Positions 1-9,868 of a stretch of 64,000 nt of DNA are shown here, in pieces. This DNA is from Puniceicoccaceae bacterium (lineage in GTDB: Bacteria; Verrucomicrobiota; Verrucomicrobiia; Opitutales; Coraliomargaritaceae), in contig JAGYJE010000006.1 in assembly GCA_018402305.1 (NCBI GenBank), positions 116,949 through 180,948 of the forward strand, read 5' to 3'. Made by a program: the position numbers and the translations under genes. How positions within the stretch are numbered: the first letter of the stretch is position 1; each line of letters starts with the position of its first letter. The notes beneath the pieces are model-generated. The model did not search any database. It saw only the letters and a program-made list of their open reading frames with translations, and was not told the DNA's origin.

Positions 1-1528
1 TGTTCAGCAGCTCAGCATTGCCCGACAGGTGGACCTGCCTGGCAATCAATTGGTCGAGTTCCTGACTCGCCCTTAACTCCAACCCGTGCGACTCAAGCCG
101 GCCGTGGGTGATTTCGTAAATAGCAAAACCGGCGGCGAATGCCAGCCCACAATAAGCCATTCGGAGCGGAAGCCCCCGACCCGGAGATGGCTGCTTTGGA
201 AAACTGGCCTTTGTCAGAATGGACAGAAGCAACACACCGTAAAGGAGCATCGCCGGCACATGAAGGACAAAGGTGGTCGCCATGCAAAGAGCAAAGCCGA
301 GAAAGCCCGTCAGCCCGAGCGTAAGAAAAAATCGCGTCGGGGGCATAACCACCGCCCCCTCGTTTTGCAGCTTCAAGCCAAAGGGCTGCTGACGCCATAC
401 CTGCCATGCTTTCCAGACGATAAAGAGCACCGGCAGTCCGAATAAAATGATCCCGGCGATCCCCAGCTGGCTGAGAATCAGCAGGTAGTCGTTGTGCGGG
501 CTCTCCGGCGTTTTCGCAAGCGAAACCCGCGGGCTTTGCTCAAATGCCGAACCGTACGCACCCGCCCCCACGCCCTGCAGCGGGTGCTCTGCTGCCATCG
601 CGAGGGCTTCCCCCCAAAGCACCAAGCGCAGGCCTTCGCCATCTTCTGCGAGGGCTCGGACGAGCCCGCGCTCAAAGAGTGGGTGGAAGGAGACCGTCAA
701 GAGCAGCGCCGCCCCAACAGCGGCTGCCCCAAGCGCCGAGAGCAGAAAACGCTGCCGAAGCTTCCGATAACAAAACCAGGGAACCGCGCCGACCAACAAA
801 ACCAAAAGCACCCCGGCCCAGTAAACCTGCGTCATAGCCACCGTGGCCATGACCACCAGTGCGATATAAAAAAACAAAACACGCAGAATCTTCGGCAAGC
901 GGCGGACGGCTGCTAAAGTTAACAGCACCGGAAGGAAGACCAGCAAGAAAGCCGCCAGGGTGAACGGATCCGCGAAGACGCCCGTAGCCTGTCCAAAGTA
1001 GCGCTCCGGCAAAACAAGCTGAAACTCCGTAAAGGCCCCCGTGATCCTGCCGGGATCATGAAAAAACTGGTAACAGCCGTTGAAAACAGCAAGCAGCACG
1101 GGAAAGAAACTGATGAGCAAAAGCGCCCAGAGATGCGCCCGCGTCTCCACATCATTACAGAGCACCCACAAGACAACGAAAGCCTGTAGCGCATAAATCA
1201 ACTCATGCCAGCCCAACCAAGGCACCGGCGTGATATAGAGGACACTGATCAGTAACCAAGCCAGCGCGGGAAGGAACCAGAGCGGCGTGAAACTTAGCCG
1301 ATGCGAGCGCTTGCGGTTAACGAGCAGCCGAATCCCATGCAACCCAAGCAACAAGCTATAGAGCGACAATAAAACGACTTGGGTGTCCGGCAGAACCCCT
1401 CCGAGGTGAACCGTCGTCAGGACAATGATGGCCCCCAGGCAAAACGTGATCAGCCAATCCAGAAAATTAGCCCAGCTGAGCTTACTGAAAAACCCTACGT
1501 TTCCTTTTTTATCAATGATTGTGGACAT
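1..1528 (-). CDS. O-antigen ligase / Wzy-type polysaccharide polymerase family protein, 3' end cut by window
   Basis: This gene is missing from the ORF track because it has no stop inside the window. Reading the minus strand from the ATG at 1528 gives an open frame of 509 codons to position 1. The protein starts MSTIIDKKGNVG and is a polytopic membrane protein with about ten hydrophobic segments. Near residues 335-350 lies SPHNDYLLILSQLG, matching the H-x-DYL...G signature of the O-antigen ligase (Wzy/WaaL, PF04932) family, after a large non-membrane loop typical of these proteins. Such enzymes polymerise or transfer glycans on the periplasmic face. The last visible part is a post-membrane tail. 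It is divergent from the EpsI-like gene, a pairing seen in exosortase-linked exopolysaccharide loci. Ligase versus polymerase cannot be decided from sequence. Confidence 0.82.
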   Translation of the reverse strand, partial: MSTIIDKKGNVGFFSKLSWANFLDWLITFCLGAIIVLTTVHLGGVLPDTQVVLLSLYSLLLGLHGIRLLVNRKRSHRLSFTPLWFLPALAWLLISVLYITPVPWLGWHELIYALQAFVVLWVLCNDVETRAHLWALLLISFFPVLLAVFNGCYQFFHDPGRITGAFTEFQLVLPERYFGQATGVFADPFTLAAFLLVFLPVLLTLAAVRRLPKILRVLFFYIALVVMATVAMTQVYWAGVLLVLLVGAVPWFCYRKLRQRFLLSALGAAAVGAALLLTVSFHPLFERGLVRALAEDGEGLRLVLWGEALAMAAEHPLQGVGAGAYGSAFEQSPRVSLAKTPESPHNDYLLILSQLGIAGIILFGLPVLFIVWKAWQVWRQQPFGLKLQNEGAVVMPPTRFFLTLGLTGFLGFALCMATTFVLHVPAMLLYGVLLLSILTKASFPKQPSPGRGLPLRMAYCGLAFAAGFAIYEITHGRLESHGLELRASQELDQLIARQVHLSGNAELLN

Positions 1529-1664
1529 GGATCACTCACGAGACGGGCGAATTTTTCCAGCCTAGGCAATAGACTGTTGCCACTCAGGCAACTCCTTAAT
1601 TTCCTTATATATTGACCATTCCCGATGAACTTATATCGCTCACCAAGGTCGCTTTCGTTCTGTT

Positions 1665-2360
1665 ATGAAAAAATCACTCCTCATTATTGCCGCAGCCATT
1701 CTGCTCAGCGCCCTCTCTTTGCGCGCTTACTTCGCACTCATCCCGCCCCCGGAGGCAAGCCTCGAAGCACCGATTGCCACCATTGTCCCCGAGGTTCTCA
1801 ACGGGTGGACAATCCGCGACCTTGACATGGCCGAGTCCCCGGAATCCAGCGCCCGCATCAGTGAGTTCCTGAATTTTGACGACGCTTTATTTCGCGTCTT
1901 TGAACGCGGCGACACCTTTATTGGCCTCTATATTGCCTACTGGACTCCCGGAAAAGCCTCCTACCGCTGGGCCGGTGCCCATACGCCGGACACCTGCTGG
2001 GTGCTCAACGGATGGACCTGCCTCGAACGCGAATACAGCATCCCTTTTGCTCATGAGGCGACCACCTTCCAGCCCGCTGAGTTTGGCGTCTACGTAAAAG
2101 ACGGCTCCGCACAAAACGTTTACTTCTGGCACCTGGTCGGCGGCGAGGCCTTTGGCTACGAGCAACAGGGCACACCCAATATTTTTGCGGCCCTCATCGA
2201 CATCCAGAAGCATGGCCTCAACCTGCGCGAAGAGCAGTTCTTTATCCGCCTATCCAGCAATAAAACACTCGATGAACTCAAGCGGATGGAGGGTTTTGAT
2301 GCGATTCTCGACAGCCTCAGCGAGCTCGGCTTGGCCAAGCAAAACCAGGTTCTTCCCTAA
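1665..2360 (+). CDS. epsI: EpsI family / exosortase-associated protein
   Basis: A 231-residue protein with an N-terminal signal-anchor (MKKSLLIIAAAILLSALSLRAYF) followed by a periplasmic domain. The central YRWAGAHTPDTCWVLNGW matches the H-x-P-x-x-C...GW signature of EpsI, the protein fused to or encoded beside exosortases in PEP-CTERM/exopolysaccharide systems. The family is thought to assist exosortase-linked sorting or polymer export; its reaction is unknown. The exosortase gene itself is not in the window and may lie beyond the left edge. ATG follows an AT-rich divergent intergenic region without a good Shine-Dalgarno. A nearly perfect 26-nt palindrome follows its stop codon. Confidence 0.75.
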   Translation: MKKSLLIIAAAILLSALSLRAYFALIPPPEASLEAPIATIVPEVLNGWTIRDLDMAESPESSARISEFLNFDDALFRVFERGDTFIGLYIAYWTPGKASYRWAGAHTPDTCWVLNGWTCLEREYSIPFAHEATTFQPAEFGVYVKDGSAQNVYFWHLVGGEAFGYEQQGTPNIFAALIDIQKHGLNLREEQFFIRLSSNKTLDELKRMEGFDAILDSLSELGLAKQNQVLP

Positions 2361-2362
2361 TA

Positions 2363-2388
2363 GCACTTCAAAGAATTCTTAGAAGTGC
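2363..2388. repeat. 26-bp near-perfect palindrome after epsI
   Basis: GCACTTC and GAAGTGC arms (7 bp, perfect) flank an inner AGAATTCT palindrome, three bases after the epsI stop. There is no T-tract, so it is a poor intrinsic terminator. It may be an mRNA 3' stabiliser or a protein-binding site. Confidence 0.5.
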
Positions 2389-2407
2389 GAGTACTCGGAC
2401 ATCAGGA

Positions 2408-2443
2408 ATAAAAAAACCGGCCACTCGCAGGGAGTGGCCGGTT
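2408..2443 (-). terminator. Rho-independent terminator of amt-glnB
   Basis: A perfect 12-bp stem (AACCGGCCACTC / GAGTGGCCGGTT, loop of 5 nt) is followed on the minus strand by TTTTTTTATT. It lies about 95 bp past the glnB stop and is oriented to end the minus-strand amt-glnB transcript. It also separates that unit from epsI, which converges on it. Confidence 0.9.
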
Positions 2444-2538
2444 CGTTTCGATCGATCTGAGAGGTGTTTTCCGCTCTATTGAGCCGATCAGCCCATTCTT
2501 TCAGCCCCGTCCCAGGGGGGGCTGAAAGGGGAGGGACT

Positions 2539-4385
<1,847 letters not shown>

Positions 4386-4658
4386 TATGTTGTTCTAGTT
4401 AGGTTGATTGCTTTGTCGTTTAGGAATTGAAATCGCAGCGTTTTAAAACCACGAGCGTTGCGCAGACGTGCGAACGTGTTTGAACCTAGCAGTCGCTATG
4501 CCAAATCAGTCGACTTACCTTAAACCCCTCTGAGCTTGCCTGCAGGTCAAACCCCTAAATTACGCTTATTAATCCCCATCAACACTTTAAGAAACTTGTG
4601 CTTTTTTGTAAAATTTGCACAACCTTGAAGTTTGAGCCAAATTACGAACCGAACGCAG

Positions 4659-5735
4659 CTAGTTTTCCTCTGTGGTCGACGTTCGCCGCTGCCCTGCCAC
4701 GCCACTGCCCACCTGGCCATTGCCGGAGAGAAGAACCGCCACGGGCCGGGTGGCCGGGAAGTAAGAGCAGACGATCATGATGATCACCGTAATCGGCACG
4801 CAGAGAAACATACCCGGGATACCCCAAATCGACCCCCACAGTCCCAGTGACAACAGTATCACGATGGGGCTCAGATTCAGCCGGTTCCCCATCAGCCGGG
4901 GCTCCAGCAGGCTGCCGATAGAGAACTGCACGGCTGTAAGCACGGAAATGGTCACGATGAAGGGCCCCAGAGTGTCGAACTGGACCAGTGTGAGGAGGGA
5001 GGGAAAGGCGGTCGCGATGATCGATCCGATGGTCGGAATAAAGTTCAGTAAAAAAATCAAAACCGCCCAGAAGCTGGCAAAATCAACCCCCACAATTTTC
5101 AAAACGAGATAACTGAGTACGCCGGTCGCGGCACTGGTCAGAACCTTGATCCCAACATAGGTGCGTATATCCGCACGCATTTTGCCGATCATCTCGAAGG
5201 CATCTGCCTGCCGCTGTGGATCCCGCACGATGGCCTTTATTTTATTGGGAAAGGTGCGCTGCTCCAAGAGGAGAAAAATGAGGTAGACGATGATGATTCC
5301 CGTATTACTCACAAGTGCCCGCACGGTTGCCCCAAAACTCTGCAAGTAGGCACCAAAATCAAGCCGCTTGAGAATCTCCTGGATATTGGGCACCTCTTCC
5401 ACACCGACCCAGCTGTACCACTGATAGATCAGCTTCTCCAGATTCTGCTGATAGTCGGGCGCGACGCGGATGACGCTTTGTATGTTGATCGTGATCAACT
5501 GAACGAGGTAGGTCAGCGAAAGTAAAATCACCGCGATGGCCAGAACCATCGCCACCGGCCCCGGCACGGTAAAGCGGCCCACCCGCAAAGCGCCGATGGC
5601 GTGGGCCAGTATGCTGATAAGGTAGGCCACCGCGCCGGCTATAACAAGCGGCAGGAGCAGGGATTGGCCGATGTAGAGGAGGAAGAAAGTCAGAAATACT
5701 ATGACCATCCCCATGGCGATTTTTTGAACTCTCAT
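4659..5735 (-). CDS. AI-2E family transporter (PerM/YdiK-like)
   Basis: A 358-residue membrane protein of the AI-2E transporter family (PF01594). It has a hydrophobic N-terminal hairpin, a central amphipathic region (residues about 90-140) and a C-terminal block of helices containing NFIPTIGSIIATAFPS and EPRLMGNRLNLSPIVILLSL, both hallmark motifs. Members include autoinducer-2 exporters and Na+/H+ antiporters, so the substrate is unknown. It lies 66 bp downstream of hisA on the same strand but has no obvious link to histidine synthesis. The C-terminal tail after SYFPATRPV is hydrophilic and likely cytoplasmic. Confidence 0.85.
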   Translation of the reverse strand: MRVQKIAMGMVIVFLTFFLLYIGQSLLLPLVIAGAVAYLISILAHAIGALRVGRFTVPGPVAMVLAIAVILLSLTYLVQLITINIQSVIRVAPDYQQNLEKLIYQWYSWVGVEEVPNIQEILKRLDFGAYLQSFGATVRALVSNTGIIIVYLIFLLLEQRTFPNKIKAIVRDPQRQADAFEMIGKMRADIRTYVGIKVLTSAATGVLSYLVLKIVGVDFASFWAVLIFLLNFIPTIGSIIATAFPSLLTLVQFDTLGPFIVTISVLTAVQFSIGSLLEPRLMGNRLNLSPIVILLSLGLWGSIWGIPGMFLCVPITVIIMIVCSYFPATRPVAVLLSGNGQVGSGVAGQRRTSTTEEN

Positions 5736-5801
5736 AATTTAAAATTTTTCGGAGCGCTTCGAGCCAGGACGCTTCACCCCGGTCAGCACAGCCACCGATC
5801 C

Positions 5802-6587
5802 TCAGCCGGCTCCCTCTCCAGCGCTTCGCCGATTCCACCCGACACAGTCCTCGTAGCGTACGCCCGCTCCGCCAAATAGATCCAGAGCGCTCCCAATCGT
5901 TAAATCAACGCGACCACCGCTGAGACTTTCGACCTGACCCAGAGCCGCCAGCGTCTGCGCGCCCCCTGCGTACGTCACCGGCCGCGGCGCATGTTGACCC
6001 AAAAACACCACCAGCTCAGCGTCAATCCCCGCACATTGGCCTTCAACATCGGCGGCATGCACTAAAAATTCGGCACAGGACCCGGAAAGTCTCTCCAGCA
6101 CCTCTGCTGTCAACCCGAGGTTCGTCAGAGTCTGCCAACGATTCATTGCAATCACCCACCCGCCAGCGACCGCCCGACAGCTCAAGTCGATCACAATCCG
6201 CTCAGCGCCAATTGCGGCGACGAGCGCATCCAGCCGTTCGGCAAGAAAGCTGCCCTCACTATCAAATAACCATGAAGTGACAATAACATGGCTGGCACCG
6301 GCCTCAAGCCACTCCCTCGCGTTACCGGGATGGATTCCACCGCCAACCTGCAAGCCCCCCGGATAAATGGAGAGTGCCTCCCGCGCCGCAGTGTCGTTGC
6401 CGGGCCCCAACTTAATGACGTGCCCCCCAAGCAAGGCATCTCGACGATAGATTTCGGCATAATAGCCCGCGGAATGCACACTCACGAAATTGGTTTGGAG
6501 CCCGTTGCCCTCATCACTCATGCTGGAACCCACAAGCTGTTTAACTTGGCCATGATGAAGATCAATGCACGGACGGAATTTCGTCAT
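5802..6587 (-). CDS. hisA: ProFAR isomerase, eukaryotic HIS6-type HisA
   Basis: A 261-residue (beta/alpha)8 enzyme converting ProFAR to PRFAR in histidine biosynthesis. The N-terminus FRPCIDLHHGQVKQLVG carries the catalytic Asp and closely matches the HIS6 form known from fungi and plants rather than the usual bacterial HisA. The second phosphate-site strand contains QVGGGIHPGNA, and VIDLSCRAVAGGW supplies the second catalytic Asp. HIS6-type HisA is known from scattered bacteria, so this is uncommon rather than unique. No other his gene is nearby, so it is transcribed apart from any his operon. Start ATG at 6587 places the catalytic strand at residues 4-12, as expected. Confidence 0.9.
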   Translation of the reverse strand: MTKFRPCIDLHHGQVKQLVGSSMSDEGNGLQTNFVSVHSAGYYAEIYRRDALLGGHVIKLGPGNDTAAREALSIYPGGLQVGGGIHPGNAREWLEAGASHVIVTSWLFDSEGSFLAERLDALVAAIGAERIVIDLSCRAVAGGWVIAMNRWQTLTNLGLTAEVLERLSGSCAEFLVHAADVEGQCAGIDAELVVFLGQHAPRPVTYAGGAQTLAALGQVESLSGGRVDLTIGSALDLFGGAGVRYEDCVGWNRRSAGEGAG

Positions 6588-6870
6588 AAAACGGCATTGC
6601 GCTCAATCAAACAAGGCTGGCAAGAATAATCAGCCAAAAGGAAAAAAATGCTTGAACCCGGCAGGCATCGAAGCATCCTTGGTTGAGACTCCCACAACAC
6701 CAATTATCACTACCAATCAGGATTTTACTATGAAACACGCTTCATCCAACTCGCCCGCAAGTCATATTTCTACTTCATCCGCTTCATCCACTCCCTTCCG
6801 TTCCTCCCTCTTTCCTTTTTTCAAGTTTGGGCTCGCAGGCGCGACGATGCTCCCGGCTTTGATCGCAGTT

Positions 6871-6918
6871 GTCTTGTCAGCCGTCTTGCCAGCCGTCTTG
6901 CCAGCCGTCATTCCAGGA
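6871..6918 (+). repeat. 12-bp tandem repeat in signal-peptide coding region
   Basis: Four 12-bp units (GTCTTGTCAGCC, GTCTTGCCAGCC twice, then a diverged GTCATTCCAGGA) encode successive VLxA/VLPA blocks of the signal peptide. Unit number would change signal-peptide length without changing frame. Confidence 0.8.
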
Positions 6919-6972
6919 GCTATCCCAGGGCTACATGCACAATCACCTGCTGCGGTCGAGGCTCTCGACGCC

Positions 6973-7020
6973 ACAGAGTCCTCCACAGAGTCCTCCACAG
7001 AGTCCTCCACAGAGTCCTCC
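6973..7020 (+). repeat. 12-bp tandem repeat, four perfect units (TESS linker)
   Basis: ACAGAGTCCTCC occurs four times in perfect tandem and encodes (TESS)4 just after the signal peptide of the Ala-rich protein. As the unit is a multiple of three, copy-number change would alter linker length only. Confidence 0.9.
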
Positions 7021-8364
7021 ACCCCGGGTGCCATTGATGCTGAAACCCTGCAAGCAATCGCAGCGGGAGACGAGGCCGCAGTGGCCAGTGCACTCGCTGC
7101 GCTGGGAGCTGACGCTGGTGACGCCGCTAGCTTCGCCGCCGCGGTGAATGCAATCATTACACAGGTTCAAGCTTCTGGTTTCGCCGCGCAGTCGACCTCT
7201 GAAATCAGCCAGCTTACGTTCGCGCTCGGTGCCGGCAGCACCCGTTTCGCTGCGGCATCCGCGCGGGCACGGCGGGCACGGCCGCAGCCGACGTCACGGA
7301 GCGGATCAGCTTGGCTGCCAATGCAGCCGCTACAGCGACATTTGAGGCGTCCTCGGGCGCCAATGCGACCAGCGAATCCCTCGCTGCTTCAGTCAGCGGA
7401 TTTATCGCCGGTTCGGCAAAAACCGCGTTGGAACTCAATCTCGACAAAAAGGTCGTGACCGGAACCTCCTCCGCCGGCGGTGCCAGTGTGACCCGCTTTG
7501 CCGCGCTCATTGGCGCGGATGCCGAACAGACGACTCAAATTGTAAAGGATGCCGCCTCGGCTACCGCGGCTGCCATCGCCTCAGCCACCGCTGCGGTCAC
7601 CCCAGAAGCCGAGGTCCGGCAAACCACCGAAGGGGCTTCCATTGTTGGATTTATTACAGGCGCTGCAAAAACGGCCAGCGAAAATAACATGGACGTCGCT
7701 TCGTTGACAAATGCTGCGGCATCGGGCTCCTCCCAAGGTGCTGTTTTGGCCGCCGCCGCATCGGGTTCTAACCCACGGCGGCGGCCGCCCAAACCGCGGC
7801 CGCTGGAGCTGCTCAAGGCGCCGTTGAAGCTGCTGAGGCAATTGGAATGGATCCGCTGTCACGGTGCAAGCAGCTGCGGCAGGCTCCGCGAACAGGTGCC
7901 GCAGGGCGACTCAAGCAGGCCTTTCCGCGGCAGCAACCGCGGCCGTCTCTGCGGCCTCTTCATCTGGTTCGCAACAAGGCGCAGCAGCAGGGGCGGCCAA
8001 CACTGGTATCAATCCGAGCTCTGTTATTGACGCGGCGGCGGAAGGTGCGGGCGAAGGAGATGGTGGAGGCGAACCCACCTTTACCCCTCCACCCGTAATC
8101 ACGCCAGAAGACGGTGATATCATTGTGGTGAGTCCGGAATCTGGCAGCTAAATTCGCCTGCAATTTCAGTTTTCTGGGCCGGCCCATGGCCACTCACAAC
8201 CGGCTTCTGGCCGAGCTTCAGTCAGTTCCAGCTCCTGCCCCTGTGCAACTGGCAGTCCATGGGTGCTGAAACCTCCCTACTGTGCCTCGGTTAGAGCACT
8301 ACCCCCTCCGGAGTACTGCATCAGTTAGCTGGGGCTTCTTTTTCTTGAATCACTTTGCGGCGAC

Positions 8365-9231
8365 ATGCGCTATCTTGCAATCGTTTCAGCCATCTGGGCT
8401 TTTTCCTTTGGTCTCATTGGCAATACGCTGAATGGAATCGATCCGTTTTTTATTGCCACGGCCCGGCTTGCGATTGCCAGTCTACTCTTCCTGCCCTTCC
8501 TTCGCTTTTCTGCAATGCCTTCGGGCTGTCATCTCAAATTGATCGCTTGCGGTGGATTGCAGTTTGGCCTGATGTCGGTGTGCTATCTCAAAGCGTTCCA
8601 GTACATCCCCTCGCATCTGGTTGCGCTCTTTTCGATTCTCACACCTGTCTACGTCATTCTTGTTCACGAACTGCGGGAGCGCCGTTTCAACCCCCGCTTG
8701 CTCTACCCTCCTCTTCTTTCTGTTTTGGGAGCGGCCATTATCAACGGCCAAGCCAGTCCCGCGGGCTCCATTTGGAGAGGCTTCCTTCTGATGCAAATTG
8801 CCGGCTTGTTTTTTGCGATTGGCCAGGTTGGCTATCGTGGATGGAAGCGTCGCCATCCTGAAACCAAAGATCATCAGGTTTTCGCCCTTCTCTTGATAGG
8901 CGGCTTCCTCGTGGCTGCCCCCGCCAGTGGCTTCTTTAGCGATTGGTCTGCGGTCCGCCTGGAAAGCCAACAACTCGCGGTCCTGGTTTACCTTGGTAGC
9001 ATTGCCTCCGGACTCGGTTTTTTTCTCTGGAACAAAGGTGCCGCCCTCACTCACCCAAGCACACTCGCGGTCTTCAACAATGCAGTCGTACCCCTCGCGA
9101 TGGCAGCCTCGCTTTTTGTATTCGGTGAAGTTGCCGATCTAAGCGCTGCAGCATTGGGTCGCTTGCTTCTGGGTGCCGCCTGTATCGGCGGAGCCATCCT
9201 CTTTGCCGAAAAAATGCAGTTCAAAAACTAG
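8365..9231 (+). CDS. EamA/DMT family transporter
   Basis: A 288-residue inner-membrane protein with ten predicted helices arranged as two EamA repeats (about residues 1-130 and 140-285). The second repeat holds SIASGLGFFLWNKGAALTHPSTLAVFNNAVVPL, typical of the drug/metabolite transporter superfamily. These proteins usually export amino acids, amines or other small metabolites; the substrate here is unknown. It stands alone on the plus strand, 77 bp before a peroxiredoxin. The 213 bp before it (8152-8364) contains GC-rich partial repeats but no gene or convincing terminator. Confidence 0.85.
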   Translation: MRYLAIVSAIWAFSFGLIGNTLNGIDPFFIATARLAIASLLFLPFLRFSAMPSGCHLKLIACGGLQFGLMSVCYLKAFQYIPSHLVALFSILTPVYVILVHELRERRFNPRLLYPPLLSVLGAAIINGQASPAGSIWRGFLLMQIAGLFFAIGQVGYRGWKRRHPETKDHQVFALLLIGGFLVAAPASGFFSDWSAVRLESQQLAVLVYLGSIASGLGFFLWNKGAALTHPSTLAVFNNAVVPLAMAASLFVFGEVADLSAAALGRLLLGAACIGGAILFAEKMQFKN

Positions 9232-9308
9232 GCAGTGCTTTACAAGTGCCGGCTGAAGGCCTTTATTCCTCTCCTTCTATTCCAGTACACCTACAACACT
9301 CAATAATC

Positions 9309-9779
9309 ATGGCACTGACACAGGGAAACCAAGCACCCGATTTTACTCTCAAAACCAAAACGGCCGACGGACTGAAGGACCTTACTTTAAGCGATAACTT
9401 CGGAAAAAAGAAAACAGTCCTCCTTTTCTTCCCGCTGGCCTTTACCAGTGTCTGCATGGATGAAATGTGCACCGTAAACTCCGGCTTGCAGGCCTACAAA
9501 GCTCTCAATGCGGAGGTCTACGGCATCTCGGTGGACAGCCCCTTCACGCAGGAAAAGATGGCGCTTGTCGACAACCTTCAATTTCCGCTGCTCAGTGATT
9601 TTAACAAGGAAGTCGCCGCGGCCTACGACGTGCTTTACGAGGAGCTCCTCGGTTTCAAGGGCGTCGCCAAACGCTCGGCCTTTGTGATCGATGAGAATGG
9701 GACCATCGTCTACAGCGAGTCTTCCGACGACCCCAAGCAAATGCCCGATTTTAATGCCATCAAAGCAGCCCTGGCTTAG
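9309..9779 (+). CDS. Peroxiredoxin (AhpC/TSA-type redoxin)
   Basis: The ATG at 9309 is preferred over the track start at 9246, because [14 protein letters not shown] is the normal family N-terminus and the upstream 21 residues are not protein-like. The 156-residue thioredoxin-fold protein has the peroxidatic motif PLAFTSVC (P42, T46, C49) and a second cysteine at C54. It reduces H2O2 or organic peroxides with thiol donors. The spacing C49-C54 resembles atypical or AhpE/BCP-like peroxiredoxins; whether C54 acts as resolving cysteine is unknown. It sits upstream of aconitase, an oxidation-sensitive Fe-S enzyme, separated only by a heptamer array. Confidence 0.9.
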   Translation: MALTQGNQAPDFTLKTKTADGLKDLTLSDNFGKKKTVLLFFPLAFTSVCMDEMCTVNSGLQAYKALNAEVYGISVDSPFTQEKMALVDNLQFPLLSDFNKEVAAAYDVLYEELLGFKGVAKRSAFVIDENGTIVYSESSDDPKQMPDFNAIKAALA

Positions 9780-9780
9780 C

Positions 9781-9864
<84 letters not shown>

Positions 9865-9868
9865 AAAA

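Larger units (their letters stand above)
6730..8151 (+). pseudogene. Secreted Ala-rich repeat protein, split by at least three frameshifts
   Basis: Reading from the ATG at 6730 gives a Ser-rich leader, a hydrophobic signal stretch ending LHAQ, a (TESS)4 linker and an Ala-rich helical region. The sensible reading then moves from frame 1 to frame 3 near 7250-7270 (ARARRARP versus AGTAGTAAADVTERIS), to frame 2 near 7765-7778 (AAAAQTAAAGAAQGAVE) and back to frame 1 near 7850-7865, ending ITPEDGDIIVVSPESGS. Each shift fits one missing base in a GC-rich run. Two internal repeats are visible: SGFIAGSAKTALELNL and VGFITGAAKTASENNM. Function is unknown. It is either a decaying gene or a sequence with base-calling errors; neighbouring genes are intact. 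A further pair of compensating indels may lie near 7895-7925. Confidence 0.7.

Noticed and set aside
4386-4658. Possible sigma-54 promoter upstream of amt
   Set aside because: The best match (TCGCACG...) deviates at key positions of both the -24 and -12 elements.
8152-8364. Riboswitch or terminator before the EamA gene
   Set aside because: GC-rich partial repeats are present but no consistent stem with a T-tract or known aptamer core was found.
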